From: Xanthostigma xanthostigma
Lineage: Eukaryota > Arthropoda > Insecta > Raphidioptera > Raphidiidae
Reading direction: 5' to 3'
Length of the DNA: 64,000 nucleotides
Assembly (NCBI GenBank): GCA_963575645.1
Contig: OY754470.1
Span: forward strand, 558,001-622,000
Shown: positions 26,801 to 38,041 of the stretch, piece by piece
Numbering within the stretch: position 1 is the stretch's first letter
Layout of the letters: every line of letters begins with the position of its first letter
The notes under the pieces: model-generated
The model's input: only the letters and a program-made list of their open reading frames with translations
Told to the model about the DNA's origin: nothing
The model's database searches: none
Translations under genes and position numbers: made by a program

Positions 26801-29800
26801 TAAATTTTCCAATGATGCTGGCGGGAATCGAACTCAAGACCCTGTTATTAGTTATTACTAGCCTAACGTCGTAACCGCTAGTCCACGCGTACTCTCACAA
26901 TATAAGCTGTTATTGTGGTACAGAAGTATATATGGGTGATACGAAAAATCGGTCCTATGAAAGTCACGTGGTCACAGAACTATAAAACTTGGAAACTTGC
27001 TTCATATACACGGCGTTATATGGGACAAAGGCAAAATCAATGTATAAGAATACGCTAGAGATTCGTTGGCATTTAGCACAGAAAAGAATCTCTAGCGAGA
27101 TTCTTCGATACAATATATAATCTAGTTTTGAATTACAGAATAAGTATAGAAATTACCAGAAGTGCACTGATTTTTCGCAACATTAGCGCCTTCTGGCGGC
27201 TCTTTATCTTCCGCCTAGCCTTCTGGCAATTTTTCCCCTACTTACTTATACTATCTCCTATATTATTCTGCAAATTTTCAGCTCTGCACCGAGTCACCCA
27301 TTTTCTTCGTAGCCAGCTCTCCGTCTATAAGGTATTTGTGACTAAAATGACTACAGATTCGTCAAAAAGTGGCGGCTAGGATTTATGAAAACAAATAACA
27401 AAATTTGCAACATTTTCAGGTTGAGAATCTGCGACTGGAAAACGCTATAAGAAGCGAAATATAGCACTTAAATTTAATTTTATGAGTATTATTATTTCTA
27501 AATATTCAATAAATTAAGCTTTCCGATTATAACATGGGATTATTTAAAAAATAAAATAATAAATAATATACGGGAACTGTGCAAAAAAAAGCTTTATGAA
27601 AACCATAAAAAGTCAACTAAAGAAAATGAAATTTTTTTGCATAGAAAACCAACTGGTTTTCTTCTGCTGAACAGGTGGAGAGTTTGTAACTTAAATAAAA
27701 AAAACTGGCTTGTTTTTCATATACTCTATGTTTTACACCTAAACTTTCGTATCTACAAAAATGCTACCGGACAGCTGTCATAAATTTGTCACCAGTATGA
27801 AACGGTACAAAGTGCATCTAAAAAAGCTTTGAAGGTGTAACTGTTATTATTATTTTAAATGTGTGAATTTAAAAAACAATAGAGTATGCAAGAAACAAAA
27901 CCATAAAATACAACTTACAAAATAAAGCCAAATATGTATATAAAAAAAATAAATGAAAAAAACAACGGAATTAACAGATAATCCTGTGTAACTACAACTT
28001 ACCGTAATAGTCGGTTGCATGAGCTAGGGATGGGACAGGAAGAAAAAATAAAATTACTTGTATGTCGACACGCAAAATTATAATACAATTCTACAATATA
28101 AAAACTTTGACTATTTAATAGAGAAACGGATCAGAAATGTTAAAGTTTCTTTTCTTTAATGTGAGAAAATATGTCAAATTTTTAAACGTCAAGTTATTGC
28201 CATTTTTGATAGATGCAATTTTTAAAATCACGTACAACCATAGAGATATATATATTTAATAGATTGCAGATACACTAGCGCCTCCTGTACCTTTTAGAAG
28301 TCATTTTGTACGTGGAAAACGCCGTAAAAAGCGCGCGTGATTCAAAAATATTAATTATTTTATATGATTTTATTGAGAAAAACGACAAAACTCACAGTAA
28401 ACAGTGATATTTCGCTCCAAAACCTATTTTTATACTGAAACGTTTCAAAAATTACAAAATTGAGCATAAATATAATATAAAAGCTTAGAACATTTTACAT
28501 TGTCAATTCGGATCAAGGTTGACAAGCATTGATGCCAATCTGACAATGTAAAATGTTCTAAGCTTTTATATTATATTTATGCTCAGTTTTGTAATTTTTT
28601 AAACGTTTCAATATAAAAATAGCTTTTGGAGCGAAATATCACTGTTTACTGCGAGTTTTATTGTTTTTCCATTAACATAATATTATAGAATATTTAATCT
28701 TTTTGAATCCCGCGCGCTTTTTACGACGTTTTCCACGTACAAAATGGCTTCCATATGGCTTCTAATTGGAACCATTCCGCACAATGCTCAAGGATAGGCA
28801 TCCACTATCTATTAATATATATCTATGCTTACAACCCACATAAATTTCAAAGTTAATCTGATTTTCAAAGAATTAGTTATCAAAGTAACCAGATCTGGAT
28901 CTCATACAGAAAAAACGGACTTTATAACTCCCGCTTCTTTGGAACGTTGAGTGACGCCCAACGTACCAAAACAGTTGAAAGACGTTGTCGAAGATAGTTT
29001 TACATTGCTACTATGGGAAGAGGAGATGCAACTAGCCCCGTCCATTTCTATGAAATAGTCAAAGTATAAAACGAATTAAAATACATGGAGCGTATATTAT
29101 TCACGTAGTTTTACTGGGACTGTAAAGAGAAAAATTATGTTAAGCCGGTTAGTGATATAATTAATAACATTTTAATATAATTAATAACATTTCAACTAGT
29201 TGTTAGATTTAAGTATTAATATTCTCTTTATATATTTAAATAATATACGCTCCACTAACACATATTTTCATGCACAGTTTCGAAAAATTCTATTTTGTCA
29301 GTGTCAATTTTATGAAATTTACTTTTTTTCTGAAATGTAATTTTGTCTAAAAATAAAGTACAACTATAAACAAATTACCAATCTCCAAAATATAGGCATT
29401 CAATTTTTTATACGCAATATAATTTTTTTGTTCAATCAAATTTTTTAAAAATATCTTAAAACATTTGAAAATACAGTAAAATTCATAAAAATTGAATTAT
29501 TCGCCCCGAAAATCGAAGAAACATCTTATGTAGGTTGAAGTTTCTGAGTATTAATCACTTTTTTTTATACGAATATGTCAAAATGTGCTACGAAACCAGT
29601 ACCATTTTGTATTCATTTGCAGTTTTTAATAATGCTATGTCACATGAGGAAACCATTTTTTACGGTGACAATAGTTAACCGTTTGTATCGATAAAATTAT
29701 ATATTAGCTCGCAAATTTTGTTAACTAATTATTTTTGTAAATAAAGTAGTAAAAAATAATATTAAGCTTTTACCAGTTGAAATTTTCTTATATAATTATT

Positions 29801-32800
29801 TTCATAAACGTTGGAACAAATGCATAAAAATACAAAACACAAGACAGTCTATTAAATTCGAAAGCTGAATTTTTATTTTCCCATTAACTCCAAAAATGAG
29901 AAGAAAAAAAATTGAACAGAAATTAAAGGTGGTCGAGAACAAAAAAAATCAAGGTCAATTTCTGGTAGCATAGATATCTGTGCGTTACATATCGTGACAA
30001 GTTATATTCAATTATGTATTTTTTCACAGCCGTTCCAGATAATTCGTTTTTTCGCTAAATTATAGAATGTATACTGTAGCGATACTCTTAACCTAAAATA
30101 ATTAAGCCACCGTTTATCATCGTGAAATATTCGTTGTGGCAGAGAATATTCGTACCGATCTTATTATAACAAGTTGCTACAGAGAGGGAAATATTAAAAA
30201 AAATATCGATAAAAATCTTTATATTATTAAACAAATATAGTTTAAAAAAAACTAAAAAACACGCTTTATATCAAACTAAAAAGTAAATAATATATATTTT
30301 TTTAAATAAGCTTAAAACAAAAAGCGTGGGGCGCTTTGTTCCACATTTTCGTACATCGAGCGCCCCACGCTTTTTGTTTTAAGCTTATTTTAAAAAAATT
30401 ATTTTTTACTTTGTAGTTCGATATAAAGCGTGTTTTTTAGTTTTTTTAAAACTATATCTATTTTCCACTTTTTAGTTCGATTTATTGTCAAAAATTTGCC
30501 GAAAAAAACACAATTTTTTTTTCGGCGTGGACGGGATTAGAATCCACGACCCGTGATGCCGAGAGTTGACGTCAGCGAAGACCCGTGCCTTAGACCGCAC
30601 GGCTAACCACTGTAGTTACAGTGTTGGCATATTATACTACAGTAATAAACCACTTGCTGTAGTCCAAACAAAGGTTACAAACAAACAAACAAACATACAT
30701 ACATAAAAACTTACAAGTGAAGTTAATATAAAGCGTGTAATTTCGATACTTTCGATAAATCGAGTGTTATTATCAATATCTAAAGGTATGTAACCCATAG
30801 ACATCTACGCTGCTAATCAATATCTAAAGGTATGTAACCCATAGACATCTACGCTGCTAGGGAAATGACTATAACCGTGAAATTTCAATAGATCGTACAT
30901 ATATTGTAACAAAACTGTTCTTAGGACGACCCGGATCACATCCGGTAAGACTTTATTTAAATCTATTGAATACCATAAACAAAACAAAAAAAAACAACAA
31001 TCAAAGTGTGTTAATTATACATAAGACGAACCTTTACGGGGTCGCCACCAATCCTCGAAGTAGCCTTTGAGAGGAGAAGAAGTAGACGTAGTAGAGCATC
31101 CTTATCAGGTGGTTCGGAGCATAACAAGGACAGAACACTACTCACTGACCGCTTACCACCGTAAACCCTAATCGACTATTTATCCCTACTAATTCCTAGC
31201 TAATAATTACACTCTCACAGCAAAATCTTCATATTATACCAAATTAAAATAAATTTAATCTTCTATTAAAATAGATTTGCAAACAAGAATATTTTTAATA
31301 ATTTATTGCGACACTGGGAAATATTTTTTTTTGACTTCAAAATTAACAGAACACAGTAATTGAAAAAAAAAACAACATTTAAAAGCTGATTCATTTGTCC
31401 TTACTAAGAACAGCCTTTCTTTTTGTTCGTGGTAATTATTAATAGCTAGAAACCAGATTTATCATCCATTGACAGAACCAGATTACTAAATGTGCAATTG
31501 TCGAAGTGTTCACAAAAACTTTATACGAGTACAGAAAGTTCGATTTCGATTAAAAAAAAATCGAATCTCTTTCAAAACGACTCCGATACACAAATTTGTC
31601 GAAATACGGCGCCAATCGGCATTGGTAATCGGAATTCAACTGTACGTATACAGATTGTATCAAATCAAAACGGTCCATAGAACATTCTGTGTGTAAGACA
31701 GAGACGATATATAAAGCAGTAAGTAAGAATGAGATAAATGATCGCTAATAGTTACTGTGGTTACGTAAATAAATAATTACGTACACTGTAAATATTTTTA
31801 CCAAATTATCAATTAAAATAAGTAAACCGTAATATTAATTCGTATTATTATTTATATTTGGTACAAAAGTTTTAACAATACTTTTAATAATTAATTTATT
31901 AAATGTTCAAAAAGACCTCCATGTTCTGTCAAACAATATCCTAATCGATTATAATAAATAGCCATTTTATCAATAATTTATCAGTGAATACTGACATTTG
32001 ATAAAATTGTGATTTTTAATGTAGAAAGCAAAGACGATACTATCAGATTGTATAACCACAGTAACTATTAGCTATCATTTATCTCATTCTTACTTACTGC
32101 TTTAGTGCTTTATATAATATCGTCTCTGTCTTCCACGCAGAATGTTTTATGGACCGTTTTGATTTGATACAATCTGTATACTTAAGCTAGTTTGTTAGCA
32201 ACCGACAAACCTGACCCCTAGGTACCAATAGTTAAATTATTATAACCTGGTATAGAATGGACTAACTGACAGGACAACAAATAAACTTATCAAGTTCCTC
32301 AAATGGCACAAATCTAACACAGGATATAGTAAAATAATATATTATACTGTGTTTAAAAAAGAAAGGTACTCACACTTTTTTGAATAAGATGAAAATCCAA
32401 CATCTTAAAGCAGCATTTAAAGGAAAAATCAAAGTTGCGTTTAAAAAATATCCATTCTAAACCAGGCTAGCAATACCAACTGTTAATTCTAACTACTAAA
32501 GCACAAAAAACAAAAAGCAGACTTTAACATAGGCTGGGATTTTGGATTTATTTTTCTAAATAAGTTTATATATATTACATTTTGATATAATTTATCAAAA
32601 GAATACATAAAATTATTTGAAAAATTAAGACGTCACGGCGTCCGTGACGTGAAAAAATTGAGTACAAAAAAATATTTTTTTGACAATTAATCTTTATCAG
32701 TTAAAATGCGTAAATAAATCGTAAACTGAATTTAGAATAAACAAATGACAAATATCGGGATTCGGAGGAAATAACTAACTGACTCAAGCGATATAACACT

Positions 32801-35800
32801 GATCGTATTTACCAAACTCACAGAACACAATATACAGTCGCATGTTTCTCTTAATATGACTCCGTCAGCACGAAACAATCGCAACTTTTTGAAAAACATC
32901 AGAATACGTGAACGCCTGCGCACTACAGAATGATCTGATGCAGTAGGTCTTATTCTCTAAAAGCACTGATTTTTCCGTGCCTTGCAAATTCGTCTCCGGG
33001 CGCGTCCCGTTTTGTTTGTTTAATCGTATTAATATAGAAATTAAAATTCACAACATAAATATTAAATCATCTGCACCTACTGTAGTCCGGTATTGGTTTG
33101 GTAAATACGTACAATATTAAAGGGGGTCAGAAATTAAAACAATAAACGATACACACTGTTTAAAAACATGACAAACAACATTCTCTGAATTGGAAATCGT
33201 TTAAGCACCTGGAAGTTCCCAAACGGAGTTAAAGTAATCAAACTAAAAATGCTGATATTTTGTTGAGTGCTTTTCATAAAACTTAAAAAAAATAGCTATT
33301 TGTTGTTAATAAGCTATACGGCAAAAGAAAAGCATGCAGCCAAATGCTAAAAACAAATAAATAATAATATATAACTAATTACAAAAAGTGCGAGCTTCAA
33401 AAAATTTCAAATTAATACGGAAACACATAAAAGAACGTGTGTAGTGGACTTTATTTTCAGGATTATAAAGAAATAAGTAATGCAGATCTGTTTGGAAGGG
33501 AATAAATAAAAAATGTGTTGTTTTTTCAAATAAAAAAAAAAAAATCTACGATAATGGCACTAGCTTCTGACCAACCATCTGCAGTCGACCATTTTCAAAA
33601 TTTATCGTTGACAGAATTATTACATATTATTTGTAATCAATGTTGTTATTTAAAATCACTACAGTAAAACCTCGTTAACACGAACTCGTAAAAATCAGGC
33701 AAAAAGTTCGTGTTATGTGGGAGTTCGTGTAAACCGAGTATGGCATAAAATACAGTCATTTTTTAAGTGTCAAATCATGATTTATTTTAAGTAAACATTG
33801 AATAATTATTTATTATAAATTATCTAATAACATTAAATGTTCTTAAATATTATCTGAGTTTGAAAGTTTGATTTTATTTGTTTACAAAATACATTTCAAT
33901 ATTGTTTTGACGATAAGTTGGTCGGAGTTTCTGTGCACATTCAAAATTTTGAGGTATGTTTCTATTAATAGGATTTCGAGTGAATTTTTAATCTCTCAGT
34001 CCTTTGTCTATTTTTAGAATGTGAGTTAATTACTTTTGTAATCCCTTAAGCGAATCTTTTCTTTTAGTTGTATTGTATATGCATTGACCAAAATGATCAA
34101 AATATATGATTTGAGAATTTTTGTAGTTCGTATTATCCGATAATTAACCGTGAAGGGACGAAAAAGTTGTTCGAAGTTCGTATTAACGAGGGTTCGTGTT
34201 AACCGAACATAATTACATTAAAGCTTATGTGACCATTGTCGAGAGCAAATTTTTGTTCGCGTTAAACCGAAATTCGTGTTAACCGTGTTCGTGTTAACGA
34301 GGGTTTACTGTACTTTAAAATTTTACCCATCTCTATCGTTGCAAAGAGTAATTAGAAATTATTAATTTGCACATCAAACAACACATAGTTTTCGGTAAAA
34401 CATTAAATCAGAAATTTAAAATAAACACATTAAAATTTTCTTCGTAAACGCCTGTCTTGTCATTTATAAACGTAAAACCGGTCGACCAAAGGTGGTTGAG
34501 TACCAATGCCTTCGGTCTAAAATAATATATAGAGAGTTCCTCTCGAAACAAATCTGACTGGGCAACTACGTCTGTCATCATAGGTTACTGCCCGTACAAC
34601 ATTTACCTAAAGTCTAAAATGAACTAAAATATACAAAAAAAAATAATAATAACTAATGTTTCCTCACGTTACACGTAATAAGCAGTGAAAAGATACTACA
34701 CAACACTGAAAACATCAACCTTAAAAAAAAAGATTTCAAATTCGTTTCTAGATGGTTTTTAAACTACAATATTTTGTAGTAACCCATAGATATATATATT
34801 AATAGATAGCGGATGCCTATCCTTGAGCATTGTGTGGAATGGTTCCAATTAGAAGTCATATGAAAGCCATTTTGTACGTGGAAAACGCCGTAAAAAGCGC
34901 GCGGGATTCAAAAAGATTAAATATTCTATAATATGATGTTAATGGAAAAACAATTAAACTCGCAGTAAACAGTGATATTTCGCTCCAAAACCTATTTTTA
35001 TATTGAAACGTTTCAAAAATTACAAAACTGAGCATAAATATAATGTAAAAGCTTAGAACATTTTACATTGTCAGATTGGCATCAATGCTTGTCAACCTTG
35101 ATGCCAAATTGACAATGTAAAATGTTCTAAGCTTTACATCATATTTATGCTCAATTTTGTAATTTTTGAAACGTTTCAGTATAAAAATAGGTTTTGGAGA
35201 GAAATATCACTGTTTACTGTGAGTTTTGTCGTTTTTATCAATAAAATCGTATTATAAAATAAATAATATTTTTGAATCTCGCGCGCTTTTACGGCGTTTT
35301 CCACGCACAAAATGGCTTCTAAAAGATACAGAAGGCGCTAGTGTATCCGCAATCTATTAAATATATATCTATGTAGTAACCCATAAATATCACTGTACAA
35401 AGATTAACTTTATATTTTCAAAACTGGAAAAATATTTCTCAGATTTTCAACACATTTTCACATTTTGAGGTCTGCGCACATTTAATTACAAGAAATGTAA
35501 AATTATCACTTGTAACGGACACCTAAGAAATATTTTTATTTTAAAACACCTTCTAATAAAGTAGTTTATTCTTATTATCAATAGTAAAGAGATTTTTTGC
35601 GTAGTTATAACTTCGGAAGAGACTTATATATAATTTCTGAATAATTAGTACTGCAAAACGAAACATCAAACATTTTTCGATTTCATTTTTATAGTAAACA
35701 CAATATTCAAGATCCTACCGATGTATTTAAGTACCGCAATCATAAATAAAAAACAAACAAGTCAAAAAAATCTTAACCCATCTTGTTCATAATAAGTATT

Positions 35801-38041
35801 GCTACTAATAACGCATCGATAGACAAAAATGGAAATAGTGTACTCACCGTCTCTGTCGTGACCGCTATGAATCGTCTGTGTTTGTTTCGTATAAACTACG
35901 TTTTCTATCGGTGGAATGTTTGTAGTTTGCACGGCCACCACGGTTAGCTGTGGTTTTCGTTTTGTAGAAGTGCCACTGAAAAACATAACACACAATATAC
36001 ATTACTGTCTAATTTTGATCGTCGGCGCAGTTCTGAACTGGTTCTGTCAGTTCTAAAGTGTTTGTTAGCACTACATACAACTCAGACGGTTAGAACTGCA
36101 TGTCTATAAGCCAAATTCTGACTCTGGACTGATTCAACTTCGTTCTGGCAGCTCCAGGACTTGAGTTGGTATCCTGACGAACAATTATCCGCCGGACATG
36201 TAAACGCGTATTTTTAACGTCTTGTTTTGACGTAACAACAAACAAAAGATACCAAAAAAATGTTTTCAGCATTTTTAAGGAGGTTGATCCGTTACAGTCC
36301 CAATCAAAAGTAAGTCGATTTCTAAATGGGAACTTTTCCATAATAAATTTTTACAAAAGGTTATAAGTCGATGATACTAATAAAGTATTGTCATAAAAGC
36401 ATAATTAAATTTTTTTTTTTAATATTAATTAATTGTTTTAGTATTTTACTTAATGGACTAACTTTTGAATTTTTTGTACAAAGTTAGGTTAGAAAAAATA
36501 AATTTATGTAAATATCTGTATTTTACATATTTTTTGCAGTAAGTAATTAAAAAAAGAAATTAGAATTAATAAAAATTAAAATTAAATCATTAAAAAGTTG
36601 AAAATTCAGTTAAAATTGTTAAATCTGTCAAGAATAAAAGTCCATAATCGAAAAGTGCTAAGGTTTAATAATTTTTTTTATTGATTAAAAGTCTCCTAAT
36701 TAAATTGGAAAAAATATTAAAATATGCGTAAGACATCGATGTTTTACATAGTTAGTTTTCGGAACTGCTGACATTATTTAGTTATTTGCAAAAAATTAAA
36801 ATGAACAGTTTGCATGCTAGGTTGACATATTTTCCATAAGACTACATGTAAAAGTTTTTTTTAATTTTTAACTTTATAAGTCTCCTAATGATTTTGAATT
36901 TTTTACAGAAAATTTTGTCATAAAAAAATCTATTAAAAAAACTTTATTTTAGATTTGTTTCATTATCTTCGTAAAACGGCTCAACCTCCTTAAAGTTATT
37001 TTTATTACCAAACAATTCACGGGAATTTGGACAAAAAAAAAACAGTTTCTTTTATTGAAACTTTTTTAAGCGACTCAATACAGTAGAGACGCGTTAATCC
37101 GAACCTTCATAATCCGGATTATTTGGTAATTCGGACAGTCGTTTGATAGTATTATGTACATTGTAGTCCGGATTTTTCCAGTTTCAGTAATCCGGATCAT
37201 GATACTTAGTTATTGAGTAGCTGTACCGGCACTATTTGCGTCAACACTATTGGCCGGCGGTGTGTTACAAACAGTTACATACATATTTGTTGCCGGAGAA
37301 GTGAGAGAAGTTAGGTGGTTTTAGTATGTATGTAGTCGTTGTCAAACTCAGATAGAAATACATAGAGAACGCACTATGGCGCCGCGTAAACGATCACACG
37401 TTACTTTATCACTGCAAGTAAAAAACGAAATTCTTGACAAATTAAAAAAGGGAGCCTCAAATAAACAGTTAGCCGCAAAATATGAGCATTTTAGTTTGTT
37501 TTCTTGATAATTAAAATTACATCCAGTAATCCGGACATTTTGATAATCTGGATCAGCTGTGTTTTAATTAGTCCGGTTTATCGCGTCTCTACTGTATGTC
37601 AATTGTATGCCAACATATTTTTGTCAAATGGACACGTCCTAATTCTGCTTCGATTCTAATAGTCCAGTTCGAACTGTCTTGATGTTTTAAAGATTTGACT
37701 AGCAAACAAAAATTAATAGAACATGCAAACCTGGAAGAATTGTTAAGACTAGCGGGTTGTAGACTGGAATCCGGCGTATTGTTCACACTCTGTTCGGGAG
37801 TCAGTGAATTCATACTCGACAAACTGTTCAGCACGTCCGAGACCGGCGTTACGCCCAAGGACATTAACATTTCGTCGAGTTGTCGCCTATTATCCCGATC
37901 TCCCAATCCACCGCCGGCTGACCGAACCGCCGCATCTTCATCGTTCTTTGATTCTTTTTCGCGCCGTCTCCGATCTTTTTCTTCTCTCAACGCCTGTAGT
38001 TTGGCTTTCTTTCGTTCAAGTTCTGCTTTCCGATCAGACAT
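11844..38041 (-). CDS. sw: Cytoplasmic dynein 1 intermediate chain (DYNC1I / short wing)
   Basis: Intermediate chain of the cytoplasmic dynein motor; it scaffolds the light chains and binds dynactin p150 and NudE. Exons: 38041-37731, 35975-35848, 28023-28003, 24097-24050, 17141-16959, 15879-15723, 15646-15274, 14327-13935, 13231-12965, 12029-11844. Every junction agrees in phase, giving 688 residues, close to the family length. Residues 1-35 form a charged single helix ([20 protein letters not shown]), the p150/NudE binding site. Residues 132-138 (YTKQTQT) are the LC8 motif, next to the Tctex site. Exon 15879-15723 carries the roadblock-binding helix ([17 protein letters not shown]). From about residue 283 to the end is a WD40 propeller ([40 protein letters not shown]). 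The C-terminal tail after [20 protein letters not shown] is Ser/Thr rich. The gene spans 26 kb because its introns are full of transposons. It shares a 5' intergenic region with the rhodanese gene. Confidence 0.95.
12250..12760. mobile_element. Inverted-repeat element F
   Basis: Arms starting AAATAAATAAAATTGTCGAC and reading through CTCAGACCAATAT and GTCGTTGGTTCTGTAATA. The left arm is split by a ~34-bp mini-hairpin. In the last dynein intron. Single copy here. Confidence 0.7.
13323..13901. mobile_element. Foldback transposon family A, copy 3
   Basis: In the dynein intron between exons 14327-13935 and 13231-12965. It makes up about 580 of the 703 intron bases. Flanks ATTCATACCGTA / ACTCATACGCATA are similar. 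Confidence 0.85.
14472..15202. mobile_element. Palindromic element family K, copy 1
   Basis: Full palindrome, ends AGAGCTGGCTACGGAGAAAA, centre ACGTTGTTATAACAACGT. In a dynein intron. The recurrent ~60-codon frame beginning [11 protein letters not shown] is an arm artefact. Confidence 0.82.
15947..16942. mobile_element. hAT-like MITE family D, copy 1 (interrupted by C2)
   Basis: Ends TAGTGTTGTGCCGG and CCGGCACATCACTA, 8-bp flanks ATGACAAT / ATGACGAT (one mismatch). The 513-bp element holds C2 (16333-16815). It forms almost the whole dynein intron 15880-16958. Confidence 0.88.
16333..16815. mobile_element. TA-flanked inverted-repeat element family C, copy 2
   Basis: Inserted into hAT-like element D1, inside a dynein intron. 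TA on both sides. Confidence 0.88.
17364..17940. mobile_element. Foldback transposon family A, copy 4
   Basis: Complete copy just upstream of dynein exon 17141-16959 (in the intron). No convincing flanking duplication. Confidence 0.85.
19181..19531. mobile_element. Inverted-repeat element M
   Basis: Ends TAAAGACCGCTGCACACGA and its near inverse (one or two differences). GC-richer than its surroundings. In a dynein intron. Confidence 0.65.
19860..20033. mobile_element. Short inverted-repeat element N, copy 1
   Basis: Ends GTTCGTTCCAAGC..GCCGCG and the inverse; interior has AGACTGTGC / GCGCAGT inverted pieces. Confidence 0.7.
21607..22182. mobile_element. Tc1/mariner-like deletion element family B, copy 1
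   Basis: Terminal inverted repeat CAGTATGTAAACACGTAAGG (one difference here) flanked by TA. Reverse orientation relative to copies 2 and 3. Confidence 0.85.
25253..25805. repeat. Long near-perfect hairpin (arms ~260 bp)
   Basis: Arms 25253-25512 and 25546-25805 match with only a few differences; both contain ATTTCGAGGCAGACAAG twice. It lies at the very start of the DNA inserted into element K2. Confidence 0.85.
26812..26890 (-). repeat. tRNA-derived segment (SINE head or tRNA pseudogene)
   Basis: Minus strand has an A-box-like TGGACTAGCGGTTA and a B box GAGTTCGATTCCCGCC at tRNA spacing, but weak arm pairing. Flanked by long A/T runs. Not a functional tRNA. Confidence 0.55.
28003..28023 (-). 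CDS. sw: 21-nt microexon of the dynein intermediate chain
   Basis: On the minus strand a strong acceptor (TCCTGTCCCATCCCTAG) precedes 21 nt and a perfect GTAAGT donor follows. The exon enters and leaves in phase 1, the phase used by its neighbours (35975-35848 and 24097-24050), and adds AHATDYY directly before [28 protein letters not shown] arrangement is what I remember from insect dynein intermediate chains. Because its length is divisible by three it can be skipped without a frameshift, so it is a likely cassette exon; this region of the family is known for alternative splicing. Confidence 0.8.
28239..28827. mobile_element. Foldback transposon family A, copy 5
   Basis: In the large dynein intron, about 215 bp upstream of the 21-nt microexon. 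Flanks GTACAACCATA / CTTACAACCCACATA are similar. Confidence 0.85.
29088..29255. mobile_element. Short inverted-repeat element
   Basis: Ends TGGAGCGTATATTATT and AATAATATACGCTCCA about 170 bp apart, with an internal repeat of ATAATTAATAACATTT. In a dynein intron. Confidence 0.55.
30237..30465. repeat. Hairpin with arms of about 110 bp
   Basis: Arms meet around 30345 at AAGCGTGGGGCGC / GCGCCCCACGCTT. Lies just right of the tRNA-like segment on its strand; may be the body of the same element. Confidence 0.7.
30522..30612 (-). repeat. tRNA-Leu/Ser-like segment (SINE head)
   Basis: Minus strand has AGCCGTGCGGTCTAAGGC, close to the D-arm of tRNA-Leu/Ser, a long variable region and a degenerate B box (GGATTCTAATCCC). 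Followed by a run of A. The broken B box and context suggest a SINE rather than an active tRNA gene. Confidence 0.6.
30772..30859. repeat. 44-bp tandem duplication
   Basis: Two consecutive copies starting ATCAATATCTAAAGGTATG, identical along their length. Confidence 0.85.
31651..32176. mobile_element. TA-flanked inverted-repeat element family C, copy 3
   Basis: TA-flanked, same ends, in the large dynein intron. The interior differs partly from copies 1 and 2. Confidence 0.85.
33662..34310. mobile_element. Pogo/Tigger-like MITE P1
   Basis: Ends CAGTAAAACCTCGTTAACACG and the inverse GTTAACGAGGGTTTACTG, TA on both sides. Repeated inner TTCGTGTTAAC. No transposase frame. Confidence 0.85.
34785..35370. 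mobile_element. Foldback transposon family A, copy 6
   Basis: Flanked on both sides by the exact 13-mer GTAGTAACCCATA, the best target-duplication evidence for this family. In a dynein intron. Confidence 0.88.
36279..36989. mobile_element. TTAA-flanked element family E, copy 2
   Basis: TTAA on both sides, opposite orientation to copy 1, in dynein intron 1. No transposase frame. Confidence 0.85.
37081..37594 (+). mobile_element. Pogo/Tigger deletion derivative P2
   Basis: Ends CAGTAGAGACGCGTTAATCC and TTATCGCGTCTCTACTG, TA on both sides. Contains the truncated transposase start at 37376. In dynein intron 1, 137 bp from the exon 1 donor. Confidence 0.88.
37376..37507 (+). pseudogene. Truncated pogo/Tigger transposase start
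   Basis: A 43-codon frame inside element P2: [20 protein letters not shown], then [13 protein letters not shown]. This is the N-terminal CENP-B/Tigger helix-turn-helix (KxxxSLxxKxxIL ... G.S..QLA..Y). It then hits an early stop where the rest of the transposase has been deleted. Marks P2 as a deletion derivative of a pogo-like element. Confidence 0.75.

Larger units (their letters stand above)
24744..27336. mobile_element. Palindromic element family K, copy 2, split by a 1.86-kb insertion
   Basis: Left arm and centre at 24744-25252, and the missing end of the right arm at 27112-27336. The two halves rejoin where copy 1 has ATATATAATATATAATCTAG. Everything between 25253 and 27111 is inserted DNA. 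Confidence 0.78.
27337..35847. other. Large dynein intron, remaining stretches
   Basis: Apart from the microexon and the elements listed (A5, A6, C3, P1, hairpin, tRNA-like, short elements), 27337-28002, 29256-30236, 30860-31650, 32177-33661 and 35371-35847 are AT-rich with nothing I can name. Confidence 0.4.

Noticed and set aside
26812-30612. Two tRNA-like segments as functional tRNA genes
   Set aside because: Poor acceptor and T-arm pairing in the first, mutated B box in the second, and both in repeat context.
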